This document shows positions 53,800-62,427 of a stretch of 64,000 nt of DNA, piece by piece (the stretch's first letter is position 1; the number at the start of each line of letters is the position of its first letter). The DNA is taken from positions 1 through 64,000 of the forward strand of contig CAWJKX010000185.1 in the NCBI GenBank assembly GCA_963843065.1. The letters are read 5' to 3'. The notes under the pieces are model-generated. The model was not told the DNA's origin and did not search any database. It saw nothing but the letters and a program-made list of their open reading frames with translations. This DNA is from JAGVPT01 sp963843065. GTDB lineage: Bacteria > Bacteroidota > Ignavibacteria > UBA10030 > UBA8401. The translations under genes and the position numbers were made by a program.

Positions 53800-54569
53800 C
53801 ATTGTTCTTCATCTCGTCGTACATTTTCCGCAGCTTCTGCACGTCTTCCCATGTCGGACGCTTCCAGTTCGGGTTGCGGAGCAATGCCGCGGGATGGTAC
53901 GTCACCAGTAACGGTATACCGCGGTAATCGTGTACATTTTCGCGAAGCTTGGTAAGCGAGTCGGTTGTTTTCAGCAGCACCTGAGCAGAAATGCGCCCCA
54001 GGCATAAAATGAATTTCGGTTTGATAATCTCAAGCTGCTTCCACAAATAGGGTTCACAGTGCTGGACTTCTTCGGGTTGCGGGTCGCGATTGTTCGGAGG
54101 ACGGCATTTGAGGATGTTGCAGATATAAACATCTTCCCGCTTGAAAGTGAATCGCCTCCAAGATTTTATTCAGCAGCTGTCCGGCGCGTCCGACAAACGG
54201 TTCTCCCTTGGCATCTTCATCGGCCCCGGGCGCTTCGCCGATGAGGACAATTTCTGCTTTCGGGTTGCCGACGCCGAAGACGAACTTTGTTCGTGTTGCA
54301 CCGAGTGAGCATTTCTGGCATTCACAAATCATCGAGTTCAATTCCCCTAACGATGACGCGCCCGCCCACGGTTCAGCCGGATAATCGCTCGCAGTTTGTT
54401 CCTTCAGCGGATTGTGCGCGGCACCTTGCACAGCCGAAGGATAAATGATATTCCCAAAAAGATCCCGTTCTTGCATAAGATATTGTTGAACGCCGGAAAT
54501 AATATGAGAAAACTGTTGCGCTAACGGCTCATCCGCTTCTGGCGAAGATGAGGAATGAAAATCAGACAT
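53795..54569 (-). CDS. Type 4 (Fe-S) uracil-DNA glycosylase, one frameshift
   Basis: Removes uracil from DNA. From the ATG at 54569 an N-terminal extension leads to iron-sulfur cysteines CECQKC, then GEAPGADEDAKGEPFVGRAG, the family motif around the active site. A one-base shift near 54145 (after LNKILEAIHF) moves to a frame reading NILKCRPPNNRDPQPEE and LLVTYHPAALLRNP. Joined length is about 258 residues, normal for the family. A longer TTG start at 54587 is possible. Confidence 0.86.
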
Positions 54570-54631
54570 GATAGGAATACAATACAAGAGACACTATGTA
54601 ATGATAAGCGCCTCTCTCTTGTGAGAAACAC

Positions 54632-55845
54632 TTACAACAATTTTGCTACCCGGTTCAGGATTTCAATCGCAACATCGAACTTGGGCATCTTGGAAAGCTT
54701 TTCAGTCTTGCCATTTTTACTGATGATCGTGACAATGTTGGTATCCGAGCCGAACGCCGAGCCTTTGTCGCGGGTGCTGTTCAGGACGATGAGATCGAGA
54801 TTTTTCTTTCGGAGTTTGTCTTTTGCGTTCTTCAATTCGTCCTGCGTTTCCAGGGCGAACCCGACGAGCACGGTGCCGTTTTTTTTAGCGCCGAGTCCGC
54901 GCAGAATGTCCGCAGTCGGCTGCAGTTCCAGCGATAAACCTTGTGTCGACTCATTTTTCTTGATCTTATTCGCCGCGGGCTTCTTTGGTGTGTAATCGGC
55001 AACGGCAGCCGACATAATAATTGCGTCGCATTTCTTCGCTTGCTTTGTCACCGCTTCGTTCATTTGTTCGGCGGTTTCCACATCGATGCGGGAAACATTT
55101 TTCGGCGTTCCAAGCGCTACCGGTCCGCTGATGAGCGTGACGTCCGCCCCGCGCTGTGCTGCGGCGTTAGCGATCGCGAAACCCATCTTTCCCGGAAGAC
55201 CTGTTGCCGATAAAACGCACCGGATCAATCGGTTCGTATGTCGGCCCGGCAGTGACAAGGATTTTTTTCCCTTTAAGGTCGAGCGGTGTTTTTTCTATAA
55301 TCGATTCAACAAAGGCCATGATAGCATCGGGCTCGGGCAATCGTCCCGGGCCCAACAAGGCCGCTTGCGAGCTCGCCTTCTGCGGGGAGAAGAATATGAT
55401 GCCCCCGTTCGCGGAGGACGGTCAAGTTTTTCTGTGTTGCTTCGTTGCGGTACATGTCAACATCCATCGCCGGTGCGATAAGAAGCGGGCAGCGAAGGGC
55501 AAGCACCGTGGATGAGATAACGTCGTCCGCAATTCCCTGCGCAATTTTTGCTACCATGTTTGCGGTTGCGGGCGCAATGAGCATCGCATCCGCCCATAGA
55601 CCGAGCTTGATGTGCTCAACGCCGGCGTGTGTTGCCGTCCGGGTGCTCTCGGGCCACAACGATGTGAGCACTTCTTCCTGAGACAGGGTGGAAAAGGTCA
55701 GCGGCGTTACGAATTGTGTCGCAGACTGCGTCATCAACACGCGAACGCCGGCTCCGGCTTTTTTCATCAAGCGAACGACGGTGCACATTTTGTACGCCGA
55801 TATTCCGCCGGTAACGCCGAGCAATATTTTCTTGTTTTTCAACAC
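54632..55845 (-). CDS. coaBC: Bifunctional phosphopantothenoylcysteine decarboxylase/synthetase, two frameshifts
   Basis: Catalyses two steps of coenzyme A synthesis. The CoaC flavin domain (GVTGGISAYK, IAPATANMVAKIA, APAMDVDMY) ends near 55345, where the frame changes to LDLKGKKILVTAGPTYEPID and RFIGNRSSGK of CoaB. At about 55205 it changes again to KMGFAIANAAAQRGADV through ADYTPKKPAANKIKK. Joined it is about 404 residues, normal. The pathway is essential, so the indels are probably sequence errors. It belongs to the yicC-gmk-rpoZ-coaBC cluster. Confidence 0.88.
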
Positions 55846-55861
55846 GGAATATTTTCTACGA

Positions 55862-56188
55862 TCAGGCGATCGGGTCTTTCTTTTCCTCTGCTTCTTTGTA
55901 CCTGAATTCGAGTTTATCCGACATCAACTCACCGATGGCCTGCTCCGTCGGCTTTACACGCTTTTCAAACTCAAGGCTGATTTTCAGTTGATCCGGATTT
56001 GCATCAACCTCTTCCTCGTCGCCGTTCGTCATTGTTGGAAGCGCGGCGATTGTTTCGATGCGTTGATTAAACTCGATCTTCGTCTCTTCGTTGATCTGGC
56101 GCGCCCGCTTTGAGAGTACGACGATTGCCTCGTACACGTTTGCCGCTTTGGACTCGAGCGTGTGTATTTCCAGTGGTTTGATTGCCAT
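55862..56188 (-). CDS. rpoZ: RNA polymerase omega subunit (RpoZ/Rpb6 type)
   Basis: A 108-residue protein with the omega-type helical core LESKAANVYEAIVVLSKRAR and an acidic C-terminal region. It lies nine bases after gmk and 16 before coaBC, the usual gmk-rpoZ-coaBC order, which supports the call. Confidence 0.85.
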   Translation of the reverse strand: MAIKPLEIHTLESKAANVYEAIVVLSKRARQINEETKIEFNQRIETIAALPTMTNGDEEEVDANPDQLKISLEFEKRVKPTEQAIGELMSDKLEFRYKEAEEKKDPIA

Positions 56189-56197
56189 GAAATCCTC

Positions 56198-56770
56198 TTA
56201 TTGTGATGATGAAAGTTGCTTTATGATAATTTCGTCGACCTCGTTAATCGCGCGTGTGAGCGAATCGTTGACGATTCTGTGGTCAAACTGTTTGCCGATT
56301 TCCAGCTCGGATGCCGCGCGAGCCATTCTTTTCCGGAACGTTGTCTCGTCTTCCGTTTTTCTATTCCGCAGGCGATCCTCCAGCACTTGGACGTTTGGCG
56401 GCTCTATGAACAGCAGAACAGCTTTAGCTCCGTACAATTTTTTTATCGAAAGTGCGCCTTTCACGTCAACATCGAACACCATGCAATGGCCGGCGCTGAG
56501 TGCACGATCAACCTCGCTTTTTAACGTGCCGTAATAATTGCCGTAAATTTGTTCATGCTCGACAAGGGCATTCTCTTGGATCAATCGCTCAAATTCTTCC
56601 GGGCGAAGGAAGAAATAATCTTTTCCGTTTTCTTCGTTCGCACGCTTTATCCTCGTTGTTGCCGAAACCGAAAACTCGAAATCAGGATGGCGTTGCAGGA
56701 CAGCTTTCACGATGGTCGTTTTGCCGCCGCCGCTCGGAGCGGACACAACAAAAAGTTTCGGATTTTTCAT
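56198..56770 (-). CDS. gmk: Guanylate kinase
   Basis: A 190-residue kinase of GMP. The P-loop SAPSGGGKTT is at 10-19; the GMP-binding stretch FSVSATTRIKR and the DYFFL segment follow. It lies 25 bases after yicC. Confidence 0.95.
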   Translation of the reverse strand: MKNPKLFVVSAPSGGGKTTIVKAVLQRHPDFEFSVSATTRIKRANEENGKDYFFLRPEEFERLIQENALVEHEQIYGNYYGTLKSEVDRALSAGHCMVFDVDVKGALSIKKLYGAKAVLLFIEPPNVQVLEDRLRNRKTEDETTFRKRMARAASELEIGKQFDHRIVNDSLTRAINEVDEIIIKQLSSSQ

Positions 56771-56795
56771 TCAATCTGCTGCGGGCACTCAACCA

Positions 56796-57678
56796 TTATT
56801 CGATATTCTGCAACTGCTCGCGTATTTTTTCGATATCTTCTTTGATCGCGACAATGTAGTGCGCGATTTCAGTATCGTTGGATTTTGAGCCGATCGTGTT
56901 CGCCTCGCGGTTCATTTCTTGAATCAAGAAATTGAGCTTGCGCCCGGCGGCTTCATCGTTGCACAGGGCGTCGAGGAAGAACTTGTTGTGCGAACGGAAG
57001 CGAACACATTCCTCGGTGACATCTAGCTTATCCGCAAGGAGCGCGATTTCGAGCTCAAGCCGCTGTGAGTCGATGACATTTTTATCCCCGAGAAGCTGGG
57101 CGATGCGTTCCTGTAAACGCTATCCGTTCTTCGGGGATTCGCTCCTTGGAACTTCTTTCAATATTTTCCAGCCGCTGTTGTATGCTTTCCACGCGGGCAA
57201 TCATATCCTTAGATATTTCTTTTCCCTCATTGGCTCGCATGATTTGAAGTTCTTGTACCGCGAGGTGCAGGGCTTCTACGAAGGCCGTCCACTCTGCGCT
57301 TATGCCCTCTTCATCGACGCCCCCTTCGAATACCTCTGAGAATCTCAGGATGTGTTCAAGGCTCACCTTTTCTTTGAGCTTGAGCGACTTTCGAAGTTGA
57401 CTGAGAAGCTTGTAGTACGATTTGGCCGCAGCAACATTGACTTTGAGCGGCATCTTGCCGTTTGTGTCGCTTTGAAGCGTTGCTGTGAGAGAAATTTTTC
57501 CACGGGCAACTTTTGCGCGGACAATTTCCTTGACTTCGTTCTCCCGCAGGGAGAGCGAACGAGGCAGGCGCGAACTCAATTCGAAAAAACGGCTATTAAC
57601 GCTTCTGAGTTCTACAAGAGCGGATATTCCTTCTTTGGAACACTCACCCCTCCCGTATCCTGTCATGCTTTGGATCAT
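56796..57678 (-). CDS. yicC: YicC/YloC family endoribonuclease-like protein, one frameshift
   Basis: YicC proteins are RNA-binding or RNA-cleaving. From the ATG at 57678 the frame starts MIQSMTGYGRGE and runs with SVNSRFFELSSRLPRSL, ending at 57082. A shift near 57118 moves to a frame reading LQERIAQLLGDKNVIDSQRL, LDALCNDEAAGRKLNFLIQE and the closing EQLQNIE. Joined it is about 294 residues, as in the family. First gene of the cluster with gmk, rpoZ and coaBC, and divergent from rqcH. Confidence 0.88.
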
Positions 57679-57772
57679 GAGCGCCTCAGTAATAAAAGTT
57701 GCGATTGACATTAAAAATACGAAAATTCGCCATGGCAGGCAAGGGAAAGTTCTCGACAGGTTAAGCACCGAC

Positions 57773-57846
57773 TTATCCACAAGTTATTCAGTCTAAGTTT
57801 GCTTTTGCGGCGTTTTTTGATATATTTTTGCAGAATGTGTGGATAA
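57773..57846. promoter_or_regulatory. Two perfect DnaA boxes flanking the rqcH promoter
   Basis: TTATCCACA at 57773-57781 and its complement TGTGGATAA at 57838-57846 lie in the yicC/rqcH divergent gap. Between them TTGCTT (57799-57804) and TATATT (57821-57826), 16 bases apart, look like the rqcH promoter. The second box sits over its transcription start. Confidence 0.6.
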
Positions 57847-57852
57847 CTGAAA

Positions 57853-59571
57853 ATGCTTGGTAACTACTTTACGCTCGTTCACGTCTCGCGTTTCATCCAC
57901 CAGCAATGTAGCGGTCATACCATTTCCGAATTATACTCGCAGCACAAGCAGCAGTTGTGCATCACCGTTGAGTCTCAGCCCGTGCAAACAATTCTCGTGT
58001 CCTGCATGCCTTCGGAAAATTATGTCTACGTTCGTGAGGGAAGTTTCCGGGCGCGAAAAAATTCTGTCGACCTTTTTCCGAAAGCGGCGGGGAAGAAAAT
58101 TCTCGGTGTTACATGCGCAACAAACGACCGGATAGTTTCAATAGCGTTAGAAGGAAACATGAGCTTGAAGTGTGAGATGTTCGGGTCTCGTGCGAACGTC
58201 CTTTTGTTGGAAGAAGAAAATACGATTCCCGTGTCTTTGGACGTTGTTGTCGATGCATTCTTGAAAAGGAAAGATTTGCTCGGTAGCCGCCATGCACGCA
58301 ACGACCCGCAGCAGCTTCCAGCTATTCATGCGATGATGCACGATGAGCGTCTTTTCTTTGACGCTGTGCGCGCGAGCGGCGGAGAAGGAGTTTTTCAGTC
58401 GTTGAAAAAAGTAATCCCGGTGCTCGGATCAACTCTCGCAAAAGAAATTTTGCTCCGTGCGGATATTCGTCCATCTGCGCCGATGTCTCTTGCAACCGAC
58501 CGCGATCTGAAAAAAATATTCGCCGAAGCATCAAAAATAATTGCAGAAGTTACCTCACCCATCGCGAACGGGCAAACAAAAATTTATTATGAAGATGAGG
58601 CGCCGGTGTGTCTGTCGTTGATTCCGCTCCGTGGCTATGCCGAGAACAGATCCGAATCTTTTCCAAACGTTGCAGCGGCAATCCAGCGATTTGTGAGTAC
58701 GGTACGGGCTTCGTCGGCGTTCGTCAGCGAGAAAGAACAGATTTCTGCCTGGCTCGAAAATGAGGAAAAGAAGGCGGCACAGACGCGGGTAAAGATTGCT
58801 GCCGAGCTTGCAGATCAAGACAGGCGGGCCGATTACGAACTTTTCGGGAAGCTGATTATGGCGCACCTTCACGAACTTCACAAAGGGCTGAAAACGGCAA
58901 CGCTTGAAGACATACTGTCCTTCAATATGCATCCGTCCGGCGTCGCAATTCCCCTCGACCCGTCGCTGAGCCCCGTTGCGAACGCGGAAAAATACTTTGA
59001 GAAAGCAAAAAAAGCAAAAGGGGCGTTCGAGGAATCAGTCGATCGGATGAAGAGCCTTGACGGGCGTCTGTCGACCCTCCGGATGTTGATCGGCGAACTT
59101 GCAGAAATATCCTCAAGCGACGCACTCAGGGAATTTCGTCAGACGTACAAAACACATCTGCAGCTTCTCGGCTATGCGACGGAAAAGGAAAAAGAAAATC
59201 TTCCGCCGTTCCGTATCTTCACGGTCGAAGGTGGATTTCAAGTGCTTGCAGGAAAGAGCAGTGAAAACAACGACATGCTTACGACCAAGTATGCGAAACC
59301 GGACGACTTGTGGTTCCACTGCCGTGGCTCCAGCGGCTCACACGTTGTGTTGAAAATTCACAGCGCACACGGCGAGCCGTCGAAAGCAGCGATTCACCAG
59401 GCAGCCTCAATCGCTGCATACTACAGTAAAATGAAGAATGCGTCGTCCGTCCCGGTTGCGATGACGGAGAAAAAATTTGTCCGCAAGCCGAAAGGTGCGC
59501 CTGCGGGCACGGTAGTTCTCGAAAGAGAAAAAGTTCTCTTCGTCGAGCCAAAACTTCCATTTCCTCTTTAA
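57853..59571 (+). CDS. rqcH: NFACT-family ribosome quality-control protein RqcH (Rqc2 homologue)
   Basis: A 572-residue protein that binds stalled 50S subunits and adds alanine tails. The NFACT-N domain (FTLVHVSRFIHQQCSG, ISELYSQHKQQLC) is followed by helical and coiled-coil segments. NFACT-R carries the motifs KPDDLWFHCRGSSGSHVVLK, PSKAAIHQAASIAAYYSK and RKPKGAPAGTVVLER. It is separated from the yicC gene by a gap with DnaA boxes. Confidence 0.9.
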   Translation: MLGNYFTLVHVSRFIHQQCSGHTISELYSQHKQQLCITVESQPVQTILVSCMPSENYVYVREGSFRARKNSVDLFPKAAGKKILGVTCATNDRIVSIALEGNMSLKCEMFGSRANVLLLEEENTIPVSLDVVVDAFLKRKDLLGSRHARNDPQQLPAIHAMMHDERLFFDAVRASGGEGVFQSLKKVIPVLGSTLAKEILLRADIRPSAPMSLATDRDLKKIFAEASKIIAEVTSPIANGQTKIYYEDEAPVCLSLIPLRGYAENRSESFPNVAAAIQRFVSTVRASSAFVSEKEQISAWLENEEKKAAQTRVKIAAELADQDRRADYELFGKLIMAHLHELHKGLKTATLEDILSFNMHPSGVAIPLDPSLSPVANAEKYFEKAKKAKGAFEESVDRMKSLDGRLSTLRMLIGELAEISSSDALREFRQTYKTHLQLLGYATEKEKENLPPFRIFTVEGGFQVLAGKSSENNDMLTTKYAKPDDLWFHCRGSSGSHVVLKIHSAHGEPSKAAIHQAASIAAYYSKMKNASSVPVAMTEKKFVRKPKGAPAGTVVLEREKVLFVEPKLPFPL

Positions 59572-59585
59572 GAATTGCGGCATCT

Positions 59586-60254
59586 ATGGCTGAGAAAATT
59601 CTCATTGTTGACGACGACAAGTACATCCGGATGATTCTTCAAAAAAGATTTTTGTCGCAAGGGTACGAAGTCTTTATGGCTAATGACGGCGAGCGCGGCC
59701 TGGAGATCGCTAAAGCGGAAGCCCCTGATTTGATCATTTCAGATTGGATGATGCCGAAAATGGACGGACTGGAATTTTGCAAGCTTGCGAAGCAGGATGA
59801 GAAACTCCGGTTTACCTACTTCATTATTCTCACCGCCCGCGATACCCAGGAGGATAAAATAGAAGGGATCGAAACCGGCGCGGATGATTTTGTCACGAAG
59901 CCGTTCAACGACCGCGAACTTCTTACCCGCGTCAAAGCCGGGCTGCGCATCAATGCGCTCCAAAAGGAAATTGCCGAGCTTCAGCATCAGGAAGCGGTCA
60001 CGGAACTGGCAATGACACTCGGGCACGAAATCAACAACCCCCTCGGCATCATGTTGCTCGTCCTGCAAGTGCTCCAGAAAAAGGATGACGGCGACACCAT
60101 CGCCGGTATCCGCAAAGAGCTAAGGACAGTTACAGAGAATGGAAACCGGATCGCGGAAATCGTGAAGAAGCTTTCAAGCTTGGAGAACCCGCAGTTGAAA
60201 CCGTACCTGAAAAACTCCGACAGGAAAATGGTAGACCTGTCAGGAAAAGCGTAG
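59586..60254 (+). CDS. Response regulator receiver fused to a DHp/HisKA-like domain, without ATPase
   Basis: 222 residues. The receiver domain has acidic residues DDD (9-11), phosphoacceptor Asp53 and Lys105. A coiled linker then leads to an H-box, TLGHEINNPLG, with His147, followed by a second helix, but there is no HATPase domain before the stop. It may act as a phosphotransfer protein or as an inhibitor of a separate kinase. The frame has a clear stop, so a truncated kinase is also possible. Confidence 0.83.
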   Translation: MAEKILIVDDDKYIRMILQKRFLSQGYEVFMANDGERGLEIAKAEAPDLIISDWMMPKMDGLEFCKLAKQDEKLRFTYFIILTARDTQEDKIEGIETGADDFVTKPFNDRELLTRVKAGLRINALQKEIAELQHQEAVTELAMTLGHEINNPLGIMLLVLQVLQKKDDGDTIAGIRKELRTVTENGNRIAEIVKKLSSLENPQLKPYLKNSDRKMVDLSGKA

Positions 60255-60303
60255 CCTCAGAATGACGACCTCAAAACTTTTTGCTCATTATTGAAGGAAT
60301 ACT

Positions 60304-60828
60304 ATGTCAGACCCGCGCTATCCCATAGGAAAATTTCAAATGTCGGATCACCCCGACGATAAAATGCGAATCGAGTTCATCCAGCGAATCGCCGATACAC
60401 CGTCTGAAGTGAAGGCAGCCGTGCAAGGATTAACAGAAAAACAACTGGATACGCCGTACAGAGAGGGAGGTTGGACGGTGCGACAGGTCGTTCATCATCT
60501 GCCGGACAGCCATATAAATTCGTATGTTCGTTTCAGGCTTGCACTTACCGAAGATGAGCCAACGATCAAGCCGTACGTTGAACATTTGTGGGCTGAGTTG
60601 TACGACGCACGGACAGCGCCCGTTGCGCTTTCACTGCAATTACTCGAGTCCCTCCATGACCGGTGGGTTGTGCTGCTCCGGTCGCTGAAGCCGTCCGATT
60701 TTTCGCGCACATTTCGTCATCCTGAACATGGCGCAAGAAACCTCGACTGGTTGCTGCAACTGTATGCGTGGCATGGCCGTCATCATGTTGCGCATATCAC
60801 GTCGCTCAGAGAGAAAATGAAATGGTAA
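60304..60828 (+). CDS. DinB/YfiT-like metal-dependent bacillithiol transferase
   Basis: A 174-residue four-helix protein with the three metal-binding histidines expected for the YfiT/BstA branch: HHLPDSH (near 64-70) and WHGRHHVAH (near the C-terminus). The family moves thiols onto electrophiles; the actual substrate is not known here. Motif GGWTVRQVVHHLPDSHINSY is typical. Confidence 0.88.
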   Translation: MSDPRYPIGKFQMSDHPDDKMRIEFIQRIADTPSEVKAAVQGLTEKQLDTPYREGGWTVRQVVHHLPDSHINSYVRFRLALTEDEPTIKPYVEHLWAELYDARTAPVALSLQLLESLHDRWVVLLRSLKPSDFSRTFRHPEHGARNLDWLLQLYAWHGRHHVAHITSLREKMKW

Positions 60829-60861
60829 TGGCCGATTGACAACAACAAACGGAATAAACAG

Positions 60862-61648
60862 ATGTATTCATTGAACAATAAGCTTGTTTTCATCACAGGC
60901 GCAAGCAGCGGGATCGGGGCTTCGTGTGCTGAGCAGTTTGCACGGCAGGGGGCGAGATTACTGCTGGCCGCACGAAGAAACGATCGTTTGAGCACATCTT
61001 GCAGAAGAACTGCGGAAGAAATATTCAGTCGACGTTCACACTATCCATCTCGATGTCAGGAAACGGGAAGAAGTCGAATCGGTGTTGGGCGCGCTCTCCG
61101 ATCCCTGGAAAAAAATCTCCGTTCTTGTGAATAATGCCGGGCTTGCCAGCGGGTTGTCGTCAATTCAAGAAGGGGATATGGATGATTGGGAAAAAATGAT
61201 CGATACAAACATAAAGGGATTGCTGTATGTTACCCGTGCCGTAGTTCAAGGAATGATCGCACGGAAAGAAGGACATATTATTAATATCGGTTCAATTGCC
61301 GCATATCAATTCTATCCGAATGGAAATGTGTACTGCGCAACAAAAGCGGCGGTCAATGCATTGACGAACACAATGCGTTTAGATTTGCACGGTAGCGGGA
61401 TACGTGTCAGCACCGTCGACCCGGGGTTGGTGGAAACCGAATTCAGTGTCGTGCGCTTTCATGGCGATAAGGCCAGGGCCGATAAAACATACGAAGGGAT
61501 GACCCCCCTCACTCCGGACGATATCGCCGATGCCGTCATCTACTGTGCTACACGCCCTCTCTACGTGAATATCCAGCAAGTAGTCCTCATGCCGACCGAT
61601 CAGTCCTCAACGACGATGGTGCACCGAAAAAAGGAATTGCAGAAATAA
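60862..61648 (+). CDS. Short-chain dehydrogenase/reductase (YdfG-like), one frameshift
   Basis: A Rossmann-fold oxidoreductase. The cofactor motif GASSGIGAS is near residue 14. The first frame ends soon after ARRNDRL; from about 60995 another frame carries LAEELRKKYSVDVHTIHLDV, NNAGLASG, and the catalytic Tyr-Lys in NVYCATKAAVNA. The C-terminus (VLMPTDQSSTTMVHRK) matches the YdfG serine/3-hydroxy-acid dehydrogenase group. Joined it is about 262 residues, normal. The frame change is at about 60985-61010. Confidence 0.87.
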
Positions 61649-61691
61649 AAAAGACGAAGCATGAAAAAGCCTCTCCTCATAATCGAAACAG

Positions 61692-62270
61692 ATGAAGAGC
61701 ATTCCAATCATTACACCAGCGTTTATTCAGAAGAAACTTGCCCGTTATCAGAGGCGAAGCATCGAAAGGAGTGCGCTGACGAAATCGGCAGTTCTCATTC
61801 CGATCGTGAAGAGACGAAATGGGCTGGACCTGCTTTTCACAAAGCGGAGTGAAACCGTTGAGCACCATAAAGGGCAAATCTCATTTCCAGGCGGGGCAAC
61901 CGATAAAATCGACATCTCTCCCGTCGATACGGCTCTTCGGGAAACGTTTGAAGAGATAGGCTTGGAGCGTTCGGCAACCACCATCATCGGAATGATAGAC
62001 GATTTACAAACGCCGAGTGGGTTCGTTGTTACCCCCGTCGTTGGGTTCATTGAACACCTTCCCCCTCTTCACATTAACGCTGAAGAAGTAACGCAAGTAA
62101 TATTTATCTCCCTGGAAAAGTTCTTTGACGATTCCCTCCGGCATTCTGACATAAGAGAACGGGATGGGATAAAAATAGAGGTTTTTTCTTACAACGTGTG
62201 GGAAGAGCCAGTGTGGGGAGCGACAGCTTTTTTTGTCAAACAGCTTGTCAGCCTTCTCAAAGACGAATGA
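61692..62270 (+). CDS. NUDIX hydrolase (CoA pyrophosphatase-like)
   Basis: A 192-residue hydrolase with the Nudix box region FPGGATDKIDISPVDTALRE followed by TFEEIGLE. The form FPGG...D...ALRE is that of NudL/peroxisomal CoA diphosphatases. It would split CoA or related nucleoside diphosphate derivatives. An upstream ATG at 61661 lies in another frame and is unrelated. Confidence 0.9.
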   Translation: MKSIPIITPAFIQKKLARYQRRSIERSALTKSAVLIPIVKRRNGLDLLFTKRSETVEHHKGQISFPGGATDKIDISPVDTALRETFEEIGLERSATTIIGMIDDLQTPSGFVVTPVVGFIEHLPPLHINAEEVTQVIFISLEKFFDDSLRHSDIRERDGIKIEVFSYNVWEEPVWGATAFFVKQLVSLLKDE

Positions 62271-62427
62271 TGCTGTCAGGCGATGCTTTCATACCTCTCA
62301 ATTTTGTTTTAACGTGATTTGCGTTTCCCCATATCTCCATTGATTTTGAGAGTATTTATAGCTATTTTTTAAAGTTACAGAGGAACGCCTTCAATAATTC
62401 TTGTTATTTTATAGGAGTACCCGAAAA

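Noticed and set aside
61661..61852. 63-residue frame overlapping the NUDIX gene start
   Set aside because: It overlaps the true NUDIX start in a different frame and has no family match.
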